Shown: positions 17,568 to 25,306, numbered from the stretch's first letter. The stretch is 64,000 nt of DNA from a virus (IMGVR_UViG_3300035670_000026:85818-149817), one strand, 5' to 3'. Notes: a model not told the origin generated them from the sequence alone. Numbers and translations: made by a program.

Positions 17568-18929
17568 ATGAAAAAGTACTTATTACCCTTAGTAATAGCA
17601 CTCTCCGCCCTGTCAGTGTCAGCTTCAGCTGCATTTTATTCAGTGACTGGCCTCAGCATGTTGTTTGCTGGGGCTAGTTTTGCTGTATTAATAATGGCTT
17701 CTTCATTAGAAGTAGCTAAATTGGTGATTGCTTCTTTATTATACCAATATTGGGAAAATTTAAATAAAATTTTAAGAATATATCTTACCATAGCAGCTTG
17801 TGTATTAGTATTAATTACATCAGCTGGTATTTATGGTTTTTTATCTGCTGCTTACCAAGAAACAGCAACTAAATCAGAAATCGTTGATAAACAAATTGCT
17901 GCCTTAGAAACTAAAAAGAAATTATACGAAGATAATAGAGATAATATTTTACAAGAAAAACAATCACTTGCAGATTTAAGAGGAACCTTATCTAAAGGTT
18001 CAACTACTCAATATACTGATAAAAATGGTAATTTAGTAGTTAGAACAAATAATGCTGCTATTCGTAATATTGAATCTGCATCTAAATCAGATGAAAAATT
18101 ATCAAGTAAAATTGATATTGTAAATGATTCTATTTTTAGTTTAGAAAATCAAATATTAGAAATTAAAGTAAATAGTGAAGCAACAAGTGAGCTAGGACCT
18201 CTTAAATATATTTCTAAGTTAACAGGTCAACCAATGGATAAAATTATCAACTGGTTCTTACTTGTTATTATTTTTGTGTTTGATCCATTAGCTATTTCTT
18301 TAGTAATTGCTGCTAATTTTGCTTTTGCTCAAATCCGTCCTAAAAAAGAACCTTCATTAGAAGAAAATGTTGATGGAATGAGAAAAGTAGTAGAAGCATA
18401 TGATGATTTAGAAGATGAAATAAAAGAATGGGATGTAACTTTAGAAGATGGATTAGAAGATTTTGAATGGGATGAATATGGTAATCCTCTTCCCATTACA
18501 GATAAAGAACCAAATGATGTCTTAAAACAAGCTGCTGAAAAATATAAAACCCAAATTGGTATCCCAGTAATGGTTGACCCTAAAACAGGAAAACTCTTTT
18601 ATGAAGAACCAGATTCCGATCCTTTAGATTTAGATAGTGATAGAATAATTGAAGAAGAAGAAATTCAACAAGTATTTGAACAAGCTGATATTGATAATGA
18701 TGGTGTTATAGACGAAAAAGAAGCTAATTTATCTAATTTATCAGAAGAACAAACACAAGAACTTAATGATTTAAAACAATCTTTAGATGTTTTAGAAAAT
18801 ATTAATCAGAATACTAATTATGAATTTCAGTGGAAAAAAGATAAAATCACCGAAGAAATTAAAAAAATAAAAGAAAAATTATTAAAGAAATTTAATAAAG
18901 ATGATGATACTACAATAACGTATTTTTAA
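17568..18929 (+). CDS. Multi-pass membrane protein with coiled coil and EF-hand
   Basis: A 453-residue protein. Three hydrophobic helices lie in residues 1-100 and a fourth near 225-250. A Lys/Glu-rich coiled coil (residues about 105-215) lies between the third and fourth. The acidic tail contains a canonical EF-hand loop at residues 374-385, DIDNDGVIDEKE, with Asp at 1, 3 and 5, Gly at 6 and Glu at 12. It probably sits in the host inner membrane with the tail in the cytoplasm. The start at 17568 gives MKKYLLPLVIAL; an upstream in-frame start lies inside nrdA and is less likely. Function unknown. Confidence 0.8.
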   Translation: MKKYLLPLVIALSALSVSASAAFYSVTGLSMLFAGASFAVLIMASSLEVAKLVIASLLYQYWENLNKILRIYLTIAACVLVLITSAGIYGFLSAAYQETATKSEIVDKQIAALETKKKLYEDNRDNILQEKQSLADLRGTLSKGSTTQYTDKNGNLVVRTNNAAIRNIESASKSDEKLSSKIDIVNDSIFSLENQILEIKVNSEATSELGPLKYISKLTGQPMDKIINWFLLVIIFVFDPLAISLVIAANFAFAQIRPKKEPSLEENVDGMRKVVEAYDDLEDEIKEWDVTLEDGLEDFEWDEYGNPLPITDKEPNDVLKQAAEKYKTQIGIPVMVDPKTGKLFYEEPDSDPLDLDSDRIIEEEEIQQVFEQADIDNDGVIDEKEANLSNLSEEQTQELNDLKQSLDVLENINQNTNYEFQWKKDKITEEIKKIKEKLLKKFNKDDDTTITYF

Positions 18930-18930
18930 A

Positions 18931-18953
18931 AAAGGAGCGCTTAATTGCGCTCC
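18931..18953 (-). terminator. Rho-independent terminator for the reverse-strand lipoprotein gene
   Basis: GGAGCGC (18934-18940) pairs with GCGCTCC (18947-18953) over a 6-nt loop. Read on the minus strand, the stem is followed by TTTTTT, so it terminates leftward transcription. The lipoprotein stop codon (18941-18943) lies in the loop. It may also slow rightward transcripts from 17568-18929. Confidence 0.75.
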
Positions 18954-19156
18954 TCTCTATTTGTTATTGATACGGCTATAATTTTATTATATTCATCTAA
19001 TGTTAATCTAGTTCGAGTAACTATAATAACGTGGTCCTCATAAATTAATGCTTGTCTGGTTATTTTAGGAGTTTCACTTACTTTATGAGCTACAAAATTA
19101 GTTGAAGAACAAGCAGTCATAACTAACACAACCCCAATTAATAATAGTTTTTTCAT
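18941..19156 (-). CDS. Small lipoprotein, the only reverse-strand gene seen
   Basis: Seventy-one residues beginning MKKLLLIGVVLVMTACSS, a signal peptide with a lipobox-like VMTAC ending at Cys16. The mature part is about 56 residues, polar, with no known domain. The start at 19156 is chosen because the signal peptide begins there; an in-frame ATG 54 bases upstream adds a basic segment. It has its own terminator and probably its own promoter. Phage lipoproteins of this size can block superinfection or act as outer spanins; neither is proven here. Confidence 0.8.
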   Translation of the reverse strand: MKKLLLIGVVLVMTACSSTNFVAHKVSETPKITRQALIYEDHVIIVTRTRLTLDEYNKIIAVSITNREERN

Positions 19157-19192
19157 TTTGTTTTTTGGTTTTAGGGTTAAACTAATATTACG

Positions 19193-19244
19193 TGTATAAA
19201 TATTAGTCATTTTAACGTCATTTCAAATTCATAAAAAACGTCAT
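19193..19244 (-). promoter_or_regulatory. Putative promoter/operator region of the lipoprotein gene
   Basis: Read leftward, a TTTG box is followed about 20 bases later by an ATATTTATA box before the lipoprotein start. On the plus strand the octamer AACGTCAT occurs twice, at 19214-19221 and 19237-19244, bracketing the TTTG box. The pair of octamers could bind a regulator. Confidence 0.35.
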
Positions 19245-19252
19245 ATTAAAAA

Positions 19253-19282
19253 TTTGGCTTTCCGAAATTTCGTTCGTATATT
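19253..19282 (+). promoter_or_regulatory. Early promoter, TTTG-N20-TATATT
   Basis: TTTG 19253-19256 and TATATT 19277-19282, spacer exactly 20, with the flank TTCG before and TACCCC after the second box. The spacer contains the perfect palindrome CGAAATTTCG. It drives the gene at 19307. Confidence 0.75.
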
Positions 19283-19306
19283 TACCCCATAATAGAAATA
19301 AAGGTT

Positions 19307-19537
19307 ATGATAAGTCAAGAAGAAATTTACCAAGCAGAACAAGAATTAGCTCGTTTTAATGAGTTGATGAGCAAAGAGATTCTTAATCAAGAAGAGTATG
19401 AATTTTGTAAAGCATGGGATGCTGAAGAAGCTAAAAATTTATTCTATAATGCTTGGAATAATACCTATCTCAACTTAAATGTTTATTCTGAGGTTGAACA
19501 TGAGTGTCGCCAATTTGAAATGGAAAGAGGTTTTTAA
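19307..19537 (+). CDS. Hypothetical small acidic protein
   Basis: Seventy-six residues, helical and rich in Glu, Asn and aromatic residues (AWNNTYLNLNVYSEVEHE). No family recognised. It has its own early promoter and an AAGGTTATG start context. Probably an early host-takeover or accessory gene. Confidence 0.75.
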   Translation: MISQEEIYQAEQELARFNELMSKEILNQEEYEFCKAWDAEEAKNLFYNAWNNTYLNLNVYSEVEHECRQFEMERGF

Positions 19538-19540
19538 AAA

Positions 19541-19570
19541 TTTGGTTTCCTAAAAAATATTTCGTATATT
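19541..19570 (+). promoter_or_regulatory. Early promoter, TTTG-N20-TATATT
   Basis: TTTG 19541-19544, TATATT 19565-19570, spacer 20, with the same TTCG before the second box. It lies between the stop of the previous gene and the start at 19596. Confidence 0.75.
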
Positions 19571-19595
19571 CATCCCATAATAAAAAATAAAGGTT

Positions 19596-19802
19596 ATGAC
19601 AAGAGTAAGTTTATTAATCCAAAGTCACTTAAGTGATGTGTTAATTGAAATGAATATTCCACAACTTCAAGAACAAGCTCAAGAACGTTTAGAGTTCGTA
19701 AAATGGTTAGTCCATATGTTTCCTGAAACCGATGTACGTGTTGATGCTGATGTGGTTTACAAACAATTTAGATTAAAACAACAAGTAAGTTTGGAAAATT
19801 AA
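19596..19802 (+). CDS. Hypothetical small protein
   Basis: Sixty-eight residues, predicted helical, with a leading hydrophobic patch (VSLLIQSHLSDVLIEM). No known domain. Its final codons carry the TTTG box of the next promoter. Confidence 0.7.
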   Translation: MTRVSLLIQSHLSDVLIEMNIPQLQEQAQERLEFVKWLVHMFPETDVRVDADVVYKQFRLKQQVSLEN

Positions 19803-19819
19803 AAAATTATTATTATATT
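19790..19819 (+). promoter_or_regulatory. Early promoter, TTTG-N20-TATATT
   Basis: TTTG 19790-19793 lies within the final codons of the preceding gene; TATATT is at 19814-19819 with spacer 20. The start codon follows at 19834. Confidence 0.6.
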
Positions 19820-19833
19820 TAAATAAAAAAGTT

Positions 19834-20040
19834 ATGACACAAGAAGAATTCGACTACAAACACACAGACATGATTAATTATTTGATTGATTTGAATCATG
19901 AAGCTGCAGAAGTATGGAAATTTCATCCTAAGAATCCCAATCGCATTGATCCTGTTCAGTACCATGAAATTTTGGTAGCAAAAATTGCTCAAGTAGAAGC
20001 AGAAGAAGCAGAATTCGTTGCACAATATGGGAACCTATAG
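19834..20040 (+). CDS. Hypothetical small acidic protein
   Basis: Sixty-eight residues, helical, ending in a run of Glu and Ala (KIAQVEAEEAEFVAQYG). Not recognised. It overlaps the next gene in another frame. Confidence 0.65.
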   Translation: MTQEEFDYKHTDMINYLIDLNHEAAEVWKFHPKNPNRIDPVQYHEILVAKIAQVEAEEAEFVAQYGNL

Positions 20041-20623
20041 TTTTATTAAAGCTAGTTGCATAAAACATAGTCGAGAGGTAGTTACGGAGCGTATTAAAAA
20101 GCTCCAACCTCTCAACTATAATAAATTTATGTGGTGGCGTCAATTTACTGATAATGTTAAGCCATTAGGTAAACGTGCTACTCTTAAAGATCGAATCGCA
20201 AACCGTGAATTTGAACCATCAACTTATTTATGGCAGGCGCAATATGCTTTGTATCAAGCATTAGACAAAATCAATCTTCAAACTGATGATCATCAAAAGC
20301 AAATGGAAAATCTTGCTGTTGATTTGGCTCGTTATAAACGTTTGATGGAAGATTATGAAAAAGAAGAATCACAACGCATGGAAGCATTATATGATGCTTT
20401 TATATCTGCTTTCAAAATTACTAGAGAAGAATTAGAAGAAAAATTTCTTAATTGGCCCGGTGATATTGCTTCATTTTATAATCATGCTGAAAACTTTCTT
20501 TATACAACCCCAGCTGAAAATCGTAAAAATATGAGAGGTCGTCCTAAAAAAATACAACCTATACAAGTTCAAAACAAACTAAAACGTGGGAGAGGACGTC
20601 CTCGTAAAAATGAAATGTTTTAA
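20018..20623 (+). CDS. Protein with C-terminal AT-hooks
   Basis: 201 residues. A helical central region (residues about 85-150) is followed by two AT-hook-like motifs at the C-terminus, RGRPKK and RGRGRPRK. Such hooks bind the minor groove of AT-rich DNA, so this is probably a DNA-binding protein acting on phage or host DNA. A start at 20027 (MGTYSF) is also possible. It overlaps the upstream gene by about 20 bases. Confidence 0.7.
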   Translation: MHNMGTYSFIKASCIKHSREVVTERIKKLQPLNYNKFMWWRQFTDNVKPLGKRATLKDRIANREFEPSTYLWQAQYALYQALDKINLQTDDHQKQMENLAVDLARYKRLMEDYEKEESQRMEALYDAFISAFKITREELEEKFLNWPGDIASFYNHAENFLYTTPAENRKNMRGRPKKIQPIQVQNKLKRGRGRPRKNEMF

Positions 20624-20625
20624 AA

Positions 20626-20775
20626 ATGATAGAAATTATTAGACATAGTTTAGGATTTTGTGGTGATCATTACCATCCAAATCTTTTTACAATTTTAGCT
20701 AGTGGGCTTGGAGTCCTCCCAGCTTTTAATTATATTTATTTCAAATATATTAAGCGTTATGACAAAAAGAATTAA
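20626..20775 (+). CDS. Small hydrophobic protein
   Basis: Forty-nine residues, starting two bases after the previous stop. A hydrophobic middle (LFTILASGLGVLPAF) and basic end (YIKRYDKKN) suggest a single membrane helix. It overlaps the start of the DpdA-like gene by 17 bases, which would couple their translation. No family known. Confidence 0.5.
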   Translation: MIEIIRHSLGFCGDHYHPNLFTILASGLGVLPAFNYIYFKYIKRYDKKN

Positions 20776-21556
20776 GGTTTCACATGAAGTTCCTTTTAGT
20801 TTATTGAATTATAGTCGTGAATTTAATGATTACGATTATTGTCTTCCTCATTTGTTAGACCAAAATGAAGAATATTTGGCTTATTTTAAACAAGCTAAGA
20901 CAGAAGGTCGTTATATTATAATGGATAATTCGCTTCACGAGTTGGGTGAAGCTTATGATTCAAATCGTTTATGGCACTGGATAAACGAATTACAACCAAA
21001 TGAATTTATTGTACCTGATGTTTGGGAAAATAAAACACAGAGTGTTGTAAACGCTCGTCAGTGGATTAAATATGAATATCCCGAAAATACTATCCCAGTA
21101 GCAGTAGTTCAAGCCCAAACACTTCATGAAGCATTTGAATGCACTCAAACTTATAAAGATTTGGGATACCAGAAAATTGCTTATTCATATGGTGCTTCTT
21201 ATTATAACGATGTTTGTGTTCATCCTAATAAACATTTAGGTAAAGCACTTGGTCGTGTATATGTAATTTCTACTTTGTATAAGCAAGGAGTTTTAACTCC
21301 AAATGACCGAGTACATCTATTAGGTTGCCAAGTACCTCAAGAATTTGGTTGGTATCAAGGTATTGAATGTATTGAATCAATTGATACATCAAACCCAATC
21401 ATGGCCGCACTAGATGGTAATACTATTAATTTCTTTGGTTTAACAGAAAAACCAGAAGCCAACATGAATAATTTTCAAGAATTACCTTCAGAAGATATTG
21501 ATTTGGATATTATTGATAATAATGTTGAAATGTTTCGTTTAATTAATAATTTATAA
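20759..21556 (+). CDS. dpdA: DNA-guanine transglycosylase, DpdA-like
   Basis: 265 residues with the plan of the TGT fold. MDNSLHELGEAYD (D56) matches the position of the TGT DSGGFQ motif, and LLGCQVPQEFGWYQGIECIE followed by SIDTSNP (D209) matches the segment with the catalytic Asp nucleophile. Phage relatives called DpdA exchange guanine in DNA for preQ0, which blocks restriction enzymes. The surrounding queC, queD, queE and folE genes, with no tRNA genes, favour a DNA rather than tRNA substrate. The start at 20759 is chosen by the GTTATG context. Confidence 0.78.
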   Translation: MTKRIKVSHEVPFSLLNYSREFNDYDYCLPHLLDQNEEYLAYFKQAKTEGRYIIMDNSLHELGEAYDSNRLWHWINELQPNEFIVPDVWENKTQSVVNARQWIKYEYPENTIPVAVVQAQTLHEAFECTQTYKDLGYQKIAYSYGASYYNDVCVHPNKHLGKALGRVYVISTLYKQGVLTPNDRVHLLGCQVPQEFGWYQGIECIESIDTSNPIMAALDGNTINFFGLTEKPEANMNNFQELPSEDIDLDIIDNNVEMFRLINNL

Positions 21557-21559
21557 GTT

Positions 21560-21763
21560 ATGGACACACAAACCGAATATAAATCATTGTTTGATTATCT
21601 AGGTCACGCCGCTGGTAGTGATCTGGGAAAACAAGTAGCTGCAGCTGCATCAGCAGAAAAAGTAAGAATTTCTGCCAAGTACGTTCAAAATTCAAAATAT
21701 AAAGGAGAAATTTTGATGTATCCTATTGATTGGTTAGACTATTACTTTTCAAATAAAAAATAA
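21560..21763 (+). CDS. Hypothetical small protein
   Basis: Sixty-seven residues, Ala/Lys rich (LGKQVAAAASAEKVRISAK), ending with aromatic LDYYFSNKK. It lies between dpdA and queC in the same run. Function unknown. Confidence 0.7.
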   Translation: MDTQTEYKSLFDYLGHAAGSDLGKQVAAAASAEKVRISAKYVQNSKYKGEILMYPIDWLDYYFSNKK

Positions 21764-21764
21764 T

Positions 21765-21899
21765 ATGAACCAACAACAAATAAACCCAGCTTGGGAAGCT
21801 GAAATTAAGAAAGTTTTAGACGAACTTTGGAAAAATCGTTTTAATTTAAGTTTGCGTAATGTAGAAACTTTACGTAGATTCGCTAATAAAAAATCGTAA
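21765..21899 (+). CDS. Hypothetical 44-residue protein
   Basis: A short helical, basic protein (EIKKVLDELWKNRFNLSLRN) starting one base after the previous stop and ending one base before queC. Tight spacing and ordinary codon use support it. Function unknown. Confidence 0.6.
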   Translation: MNQQQINPAWEAEIKKVLDELWKNRFNLSLRNVETLRRFANKKS

Positions 21900-21900
21900 T

Positions 21901-22776
21901 ATGGCAAAACATGTAGTAGTTAGTCTTAGCGGAGGGATGGACTCCTCAACATTGTTACTTCGTTGCTTAAAAGAGTACGATACAGTAACAGCACTTTCAT
22001 TTGATTATGGACAAAAACATAGAGTTGAACTTGAACGTGCTCAATCGTTAGTAGATTATTTGAATTCTAATTGTGAAGAAAATAATTGTTATGGGGGTTG
22101 TAAAGTAAACTACCGAGTTATTAAGCTCGATGGTTTAGTTGATTTACTTAATTCAGCACTCGTAACAGGTGGAGATGAAGTACCTGAAGGACATTATGCT
22201 GAAGAAAATATGAAAGCAACAGTTGTTCCTAATCGTAACAAAATCTTTGCTTCAATTACTCAAGCAGTTGCACTTTCAATTGCTGATAAAACAGGTGAAC
22301 CATGTGACATTGCAATGGGTATTCACGCGGGTGATCATGCAATTTATCCTGATTGTCGCCAAGAATTCCGTGATGCAGATGATGCAGCATTTAGAATTGG
22401 TAACTGGGGTTCTGAGAAAGTAGGTTACTTTACACCATATCTTGAAGGTGATAAATTTACCATTTTACAAGATGGAGAAGTATTGTGTAGTGAATTAGGA
22501 CTTGATTTTGATGAAGTATATTCTCGTACAAACACTTCATATAAACCAATTTATATTCCTTATCCTGAAAGTAAATCAAGAGTAGAAGAAACACTTAGAA
22601 CTAAATTTGGTGAATGGTATTCTGATTACAAATCAGCATCGTCAGTTGAACGTGTAGAAGCGTTTATTAAATTAGGTCGCCCTGATCCAGTAGAATATGC
22701 TGACGAGACCGGTCCTGTAACTTGGGAACATGTAGTAACAGAAGTATTTAAAGTACTAGAAAGTTATGAAAAATAA
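21901..22776 (+). CDS. queC: 7-cyano-7-deazaguanine (preQ0) synthase QueC
   Basis: A 291-residue PP-loop ATPase with SGGMDS at residues 10-15 and conserved ATVVPNRN and GIHAGDH. It turns CDG into preQ0 using ammonia and ATP. The C-terminal zinc site of ordinary QueC (CY plus CGxCxxC) is missing: the equivalent positions read TNTSYK and YKSASSVER, while the following AFIKLGRPDP is kept. This looks like a real structural variant, not a frameshift. Its partners QueD, QueE and FolE are downstream. Confidence 0.92.
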   Translation: MAKHVVVSLSGGMDSSTLLLRCLKEYDTVTALSFDYGQKHRVELERAQSLVDYLNSNCEENNCYGGCKVNYRVIKLDGLVDLLNSALVTGGDEVPEGHYAEENMKATVVPNRNKIFASITQAVALSIADKTGEPCDIAMGIHAGDHAIYPDCRQEFRDADDAAFRIGNWGSEKVGYFTPYLEGDKFTILQDGEVLCSELGLDFDEVYSRTNTSYKPIYIPYPESKSRVEETLRTKFGEWYSDYKSASSVERVEAFIKLGRPDPVEYADETGPVTWEHVVTEVFKVLESYEK

Positions 22777-23329
22777 TCCTTTTAAACGTCTTCAAGAATT
22801 AGCAGGAATTATTACCGAAGAAAAACAAACATACGATTATGGTTGTGCTATGTTGTATTTTAATCTTCCAGAAATGAATAAAATCCATGATGCTATTAAT
22901 CCTAATGATGTTTATATTCAAGAGGGTGATCGCTCATTTGGATTTGAGACTGAACCACATTGTACTTTGCTTTATGGTTTACACGAGGGAGTAACAACAG
23001 AAGATATTGAAAAAGTATTAGATAAGTATACTTATTATACTTGTAAAGCACATAACGCCTCTTTGTTTGAGAATCCTGAGTTTGATGTTTTAAAATTTGA
23101 TGTTAAGGGGGATAATTTAAATGAGACAAATGCTGATTTACAACAATATCCATTTACTTCTAATTTCCCTGATTATCACCCACACATGACTATTGCTTAT
23201 TTGAAATCAGGTAGTGGAAAAAGATATGTTCAAATGCTTAAAGGTGTGGAATTTGATTTGGCACCTCAGTATGCTGTGTATTCAAAACCAAATGGTGATA
23301 AAGATAAAATCAATATTAAAATAGATTAG
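22766..23329 (+). CDS. 2H phosphoesterase, possible anti-CBASS (Acb1-like) enzyme
   Basis: 187 residues with two HxT motifs, H65-C-T67 (EPHCTLLYG) and H140-M-T142 (YHPHMTIAY), the signature of the 2H superfamily. Members cut 2'-5' or cyclic phosphodiester bonds; T4 Acb1 destroys CBASS signal nucleotides. The N-terminus (FKRLQELAGIITEEK) looks like a T4-type capsid-targeting peptide ending in an [LI]xE prohead protease site, so the enzyme may be packaged and injected. It overlaps the end of queC in an AGTTATG context. Confidence 0.72.
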   Translation: MKNNPFKRLQELAGIITEEKQTYDYGCAMLYFNLPEMNKIHDAINPNDVYIQEGDRSFGFETEPHCTLLYGLHEGVTTEDIEKVLDKYTYYTCKAHNASLFENPEFDVLKFDVKGDNLNETNADLQQYPFTSNFPDYHPHMTIAYLKSGSGKRYVQMLKGVEFDLAPQYAVYSKPNGDKDKINIKID

Positions 23330-23332
23330 ACT

Positions 23333-23617
23333 ATGAGTGATGGAATTACAGAAGCTCGTAGAGGTACTTATTGGAAAAACGACAAATACGACAAAAGTAT
23401 AATTAATTGGGAATTACATCAACAATTAAATAGTAAAAAATCAAAAATAGATAAAGATTTTAAACATATGCCTAACCAAAAATGGCATAAAATTATAAGC
23501 TTTATCAAATCAGGAGTGCGTATCTTAGGATACGCTCTTCTCCCATTTAATTTGGTAGTTGCAACAATTGTACTTATATTTAGCGAAGTTATTGGAATTA
23601 TAGAAGAATTAGTATGA
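23333..23617 (+). CDS. Small membrane protein
   Basis: 94 residues: a charged N-terminal part with many Lys, then one long hydrophobic helix near residues 64-92 (ALLPFNLVVATIVLIFSEVI). Tail-anchored topology is likely. No family recognised. Confidence 0.65.
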   Translation: MSDGITEARRGTYWKNDKYDKSIINWELHQQLNSKKSKIDKDFKHMPNQKWHKIISFIKSGVRILGYALLPFNLVVATIVLIFSEVIGIIEELV

Positions 23618-23820
23618 TAAAAAGACACTACCGAAAATCACTTCCCCAACCTGAAATGTACATTATAGTAAATCAGGATGGAAAAGTATTTATTGGTTTA
23701 AAAGGTGGTTACCCTGAATATTCTTCAGATTGGTCTCAAGCCAAACCACTATTTATAGAGAACACAAAACATCTTTTAAGAGAAAAAGGAACAGAATTAA
23801 TTAAAGAATCAGAATTATGA
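23614..23820 (+). CDS. Hypothetical small protein
   Basis: Sixty-eight residues, basic N-terminus followed by a beta-like segment (MYIIVNQDGKVFIGLKGG). It overlaps both neighbours by four bases. Function unknown. Confidence 0.65.
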   Translation: MIKRHYRKSLPQPEMYIIVNQDGKVFIGLKGGYPEYSSDWSQAKPLFIENTKHLLREKGTELIKESEL

Positions 23821-24065
23821 AACAACTATGGTATTTTTCGGCTCCCTGGTGTGGACCGTGTAAACAATTTGGTCCTACTATGGACCGTGTATCCAACCAA
23901 GGTATCCCCGTTAATAAAGTAAATGTAGATTATGAACCAGATGCTACTACTAAATTTGGAATTAAAAGTGTCCCTACAGTTATTTTAGTAGAAAACGGAC
24001 AAGAAATAAAACGCTTTACAGGTGTAAAATCAGAACAAGACGTAATTAATTTTTATAATGGGTAG
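23817..24065 (+). CDS. trx: Thioredoxin
   Basis: An 82-residue minimal thioredoxin fold. The active site CGPC is in FSAPWCGPCKQF and the cis-Pro is in IKSVPTVILVENG. It can reduce the phage ribonucleotide reductase between turnovers. It overlaps its neighbours by four and eight bases. Confidence 0.9.
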   Translation: MKQLWYFSAPWCGPCKQFGPTMDRVSNQGIPVNKVNVDYEPDATTKFGIKSVPTVILVENGQEIKRFTGVKSEQDVINFYNG

Positions 24066-24522
24066 TTTTAGATCAACAAAAATATTTGATGGTTATTCAA
24101 CAGTATTTCGTCAATGGAAAGCTACAGATACCCATTGTCGTTTTTTACATGGTTACGGAGTAAGTTTAAAAGTATGGTTTGAAGGCGATCTTGATCACCG
24201 CAATTGGGTTTGGGACTTTGGGGGTATGAAACGTACTAAAGGTACCATTGATGGTATGAATCCTAAAGAATGGATGGATTATATGCTTGATCATACTACA
24301 ATTATAGCAGAAGACGATCCATATCTTTCTTATTTTCGTAACATGGATTCCGAAGGTATAATTCAATTACGAGTAATACCCAATACAGGAGCAGAATGTT
24401 TTGCTCAATATTTTTATTACAAACTAAATACATTTATTCAAAAAGAAACAAATAAGCGTGTAAAAGTAGTTCAAGTTGAATTCCGTGAACACGAGAAAAA
24501 TACAGCATTTTATAAAGGTTAA
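24058..24522 (+). CDS. queD: 6-carboxytetrahydropterin synthase, QueD-like
   Basis: 154 residues of the tunnelling-fold QueD/PTPS family in its phage-type form: FRQWKATDTHCRFLHGYG holds the catalytic Cys and part of the zinc site, NWVWDFGGMK and DHTTIIAEDD follow, and EFREHEKNTAFY is the C-terminal substrate-binding segment. The usual HGH is HGY. It makes CPH4 from dihydroneopterin triphosphate for QueE, encoded immediately downstream. Confidence 0.85.
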   Translation: MGSFRSTKIFDGYSTVFRQWKATDTHCRFLHGYGVSLKVWFEGDLDHRNWVWDFGGMKRTKGTIDGMNPKEWMDYMLDHTTIIAEDDPYLSYFRNMDSEGIIQLRVIPNTGAECFAQYFYYKLNTFIQKETNKRVKVVQVEFREHEKNTAFYKG

Positions 24523-24523
24523 T

Positions 24524-25306
24524 ATGGCATTAAAAAGAATTGAAGATTATAGTAAAAAGCTTCCAATTGTAGAGCTTTATACTTGCGTACAATCAGAAGG
24601 CAGTAGAGCAGGTCGTCCTACTGTTGCTGTACGCACAACAGGATGTACTCACCGTTGTTATTTCGGTGAAGGAGGATGGTGTGACTCTTGGTACACTAGT
24701 ATCCACCCAGAAAAAGGTAAATATTCATTTCAGGATATTGTAGACATTTATGATGCTCATCCTGAAATTACTGAAATGATGCTTACTGGAGGTTCTCCTA
24801 CTATGCATCCAGCACTAGTAAATGAATTGACTCATTTTGCTCACGAAAGAGGAATTATTATTACTATTGAAACTGAAGGATCTCATTTCCTAGAAACTGA
24901 TCATCCTATTGGTCTTATTAGTTTTAGTCCTAAATTTAACAATTCAGTTCCTGTTTTAGGAGTACTTACACCTCAAGGTTCAGTTACTGATCAAAAGATG
25001 ATTGACAAACACAATAGTTTACGTTTAAATAAAGTAGCTATTAAACAATCAATGGAATATCATGCTGATTACCATATGAAAGTTGTAGTTAATCCTGTTG
25101 AAGACCCTGAAACTTGGAATGAAATCAAAACATTCTTGGATGAATTGGAAGTACCTAAAAATAAAATTTGGATTATGCCTCCTGGAGATAACCGACAAGA
25201 ATTGATTCGAGTTTATCCTATGGTAATTCAATGGTGTACAGACAACTATTATAATTTTACAGGTCGTGAACACATCATTGCCTTTGATACAAAGCGTGAA
25301 GTTTAA
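24524..25306 (+). CDS. queE: 7-carboxy-7-deazaguanine synthase QueE
   Basis: A 260-residue radical SAM enzyme. The N-terminus has the QueE substrate motif with SEGSRAGRP, and a cluster motif spaced C-x3-C-x7-C (GCTHRCYFGEGGWCDSW). MMLTGGSPTMHP is the glycine-rich SAM-binding motif. It converts CPH4 to CDG. The start at 24524 is two bases after the queD stop; an earlier ATG inside queD is rejected. The last Cys is further away than in the standard CxxxCxxC motif. Confidence 0.9.
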   Translation: MALKRIEDYSKKLPIVELYTCVQSEGSRAGRPTVAVRTTGCTHRCYFGEGGWCDSWYTSIHPEKGKYSFQDIVDIYDAHPEITEMMLTGGSPTMHPALVNELTHFAHERGIIITIETEGSHFLETDHPIGLISFSPKFNNSVPVLGVLTPQGSVTDQKMIDKHNSLRLNKVAIKQSMEYHADYHMKVVVNPVEDPETWNEIKTFLDELEVPKNKIWIMPPGDNRQELIRVYPMVIQWCTDNYYNFTGREHIIAFDTKREV

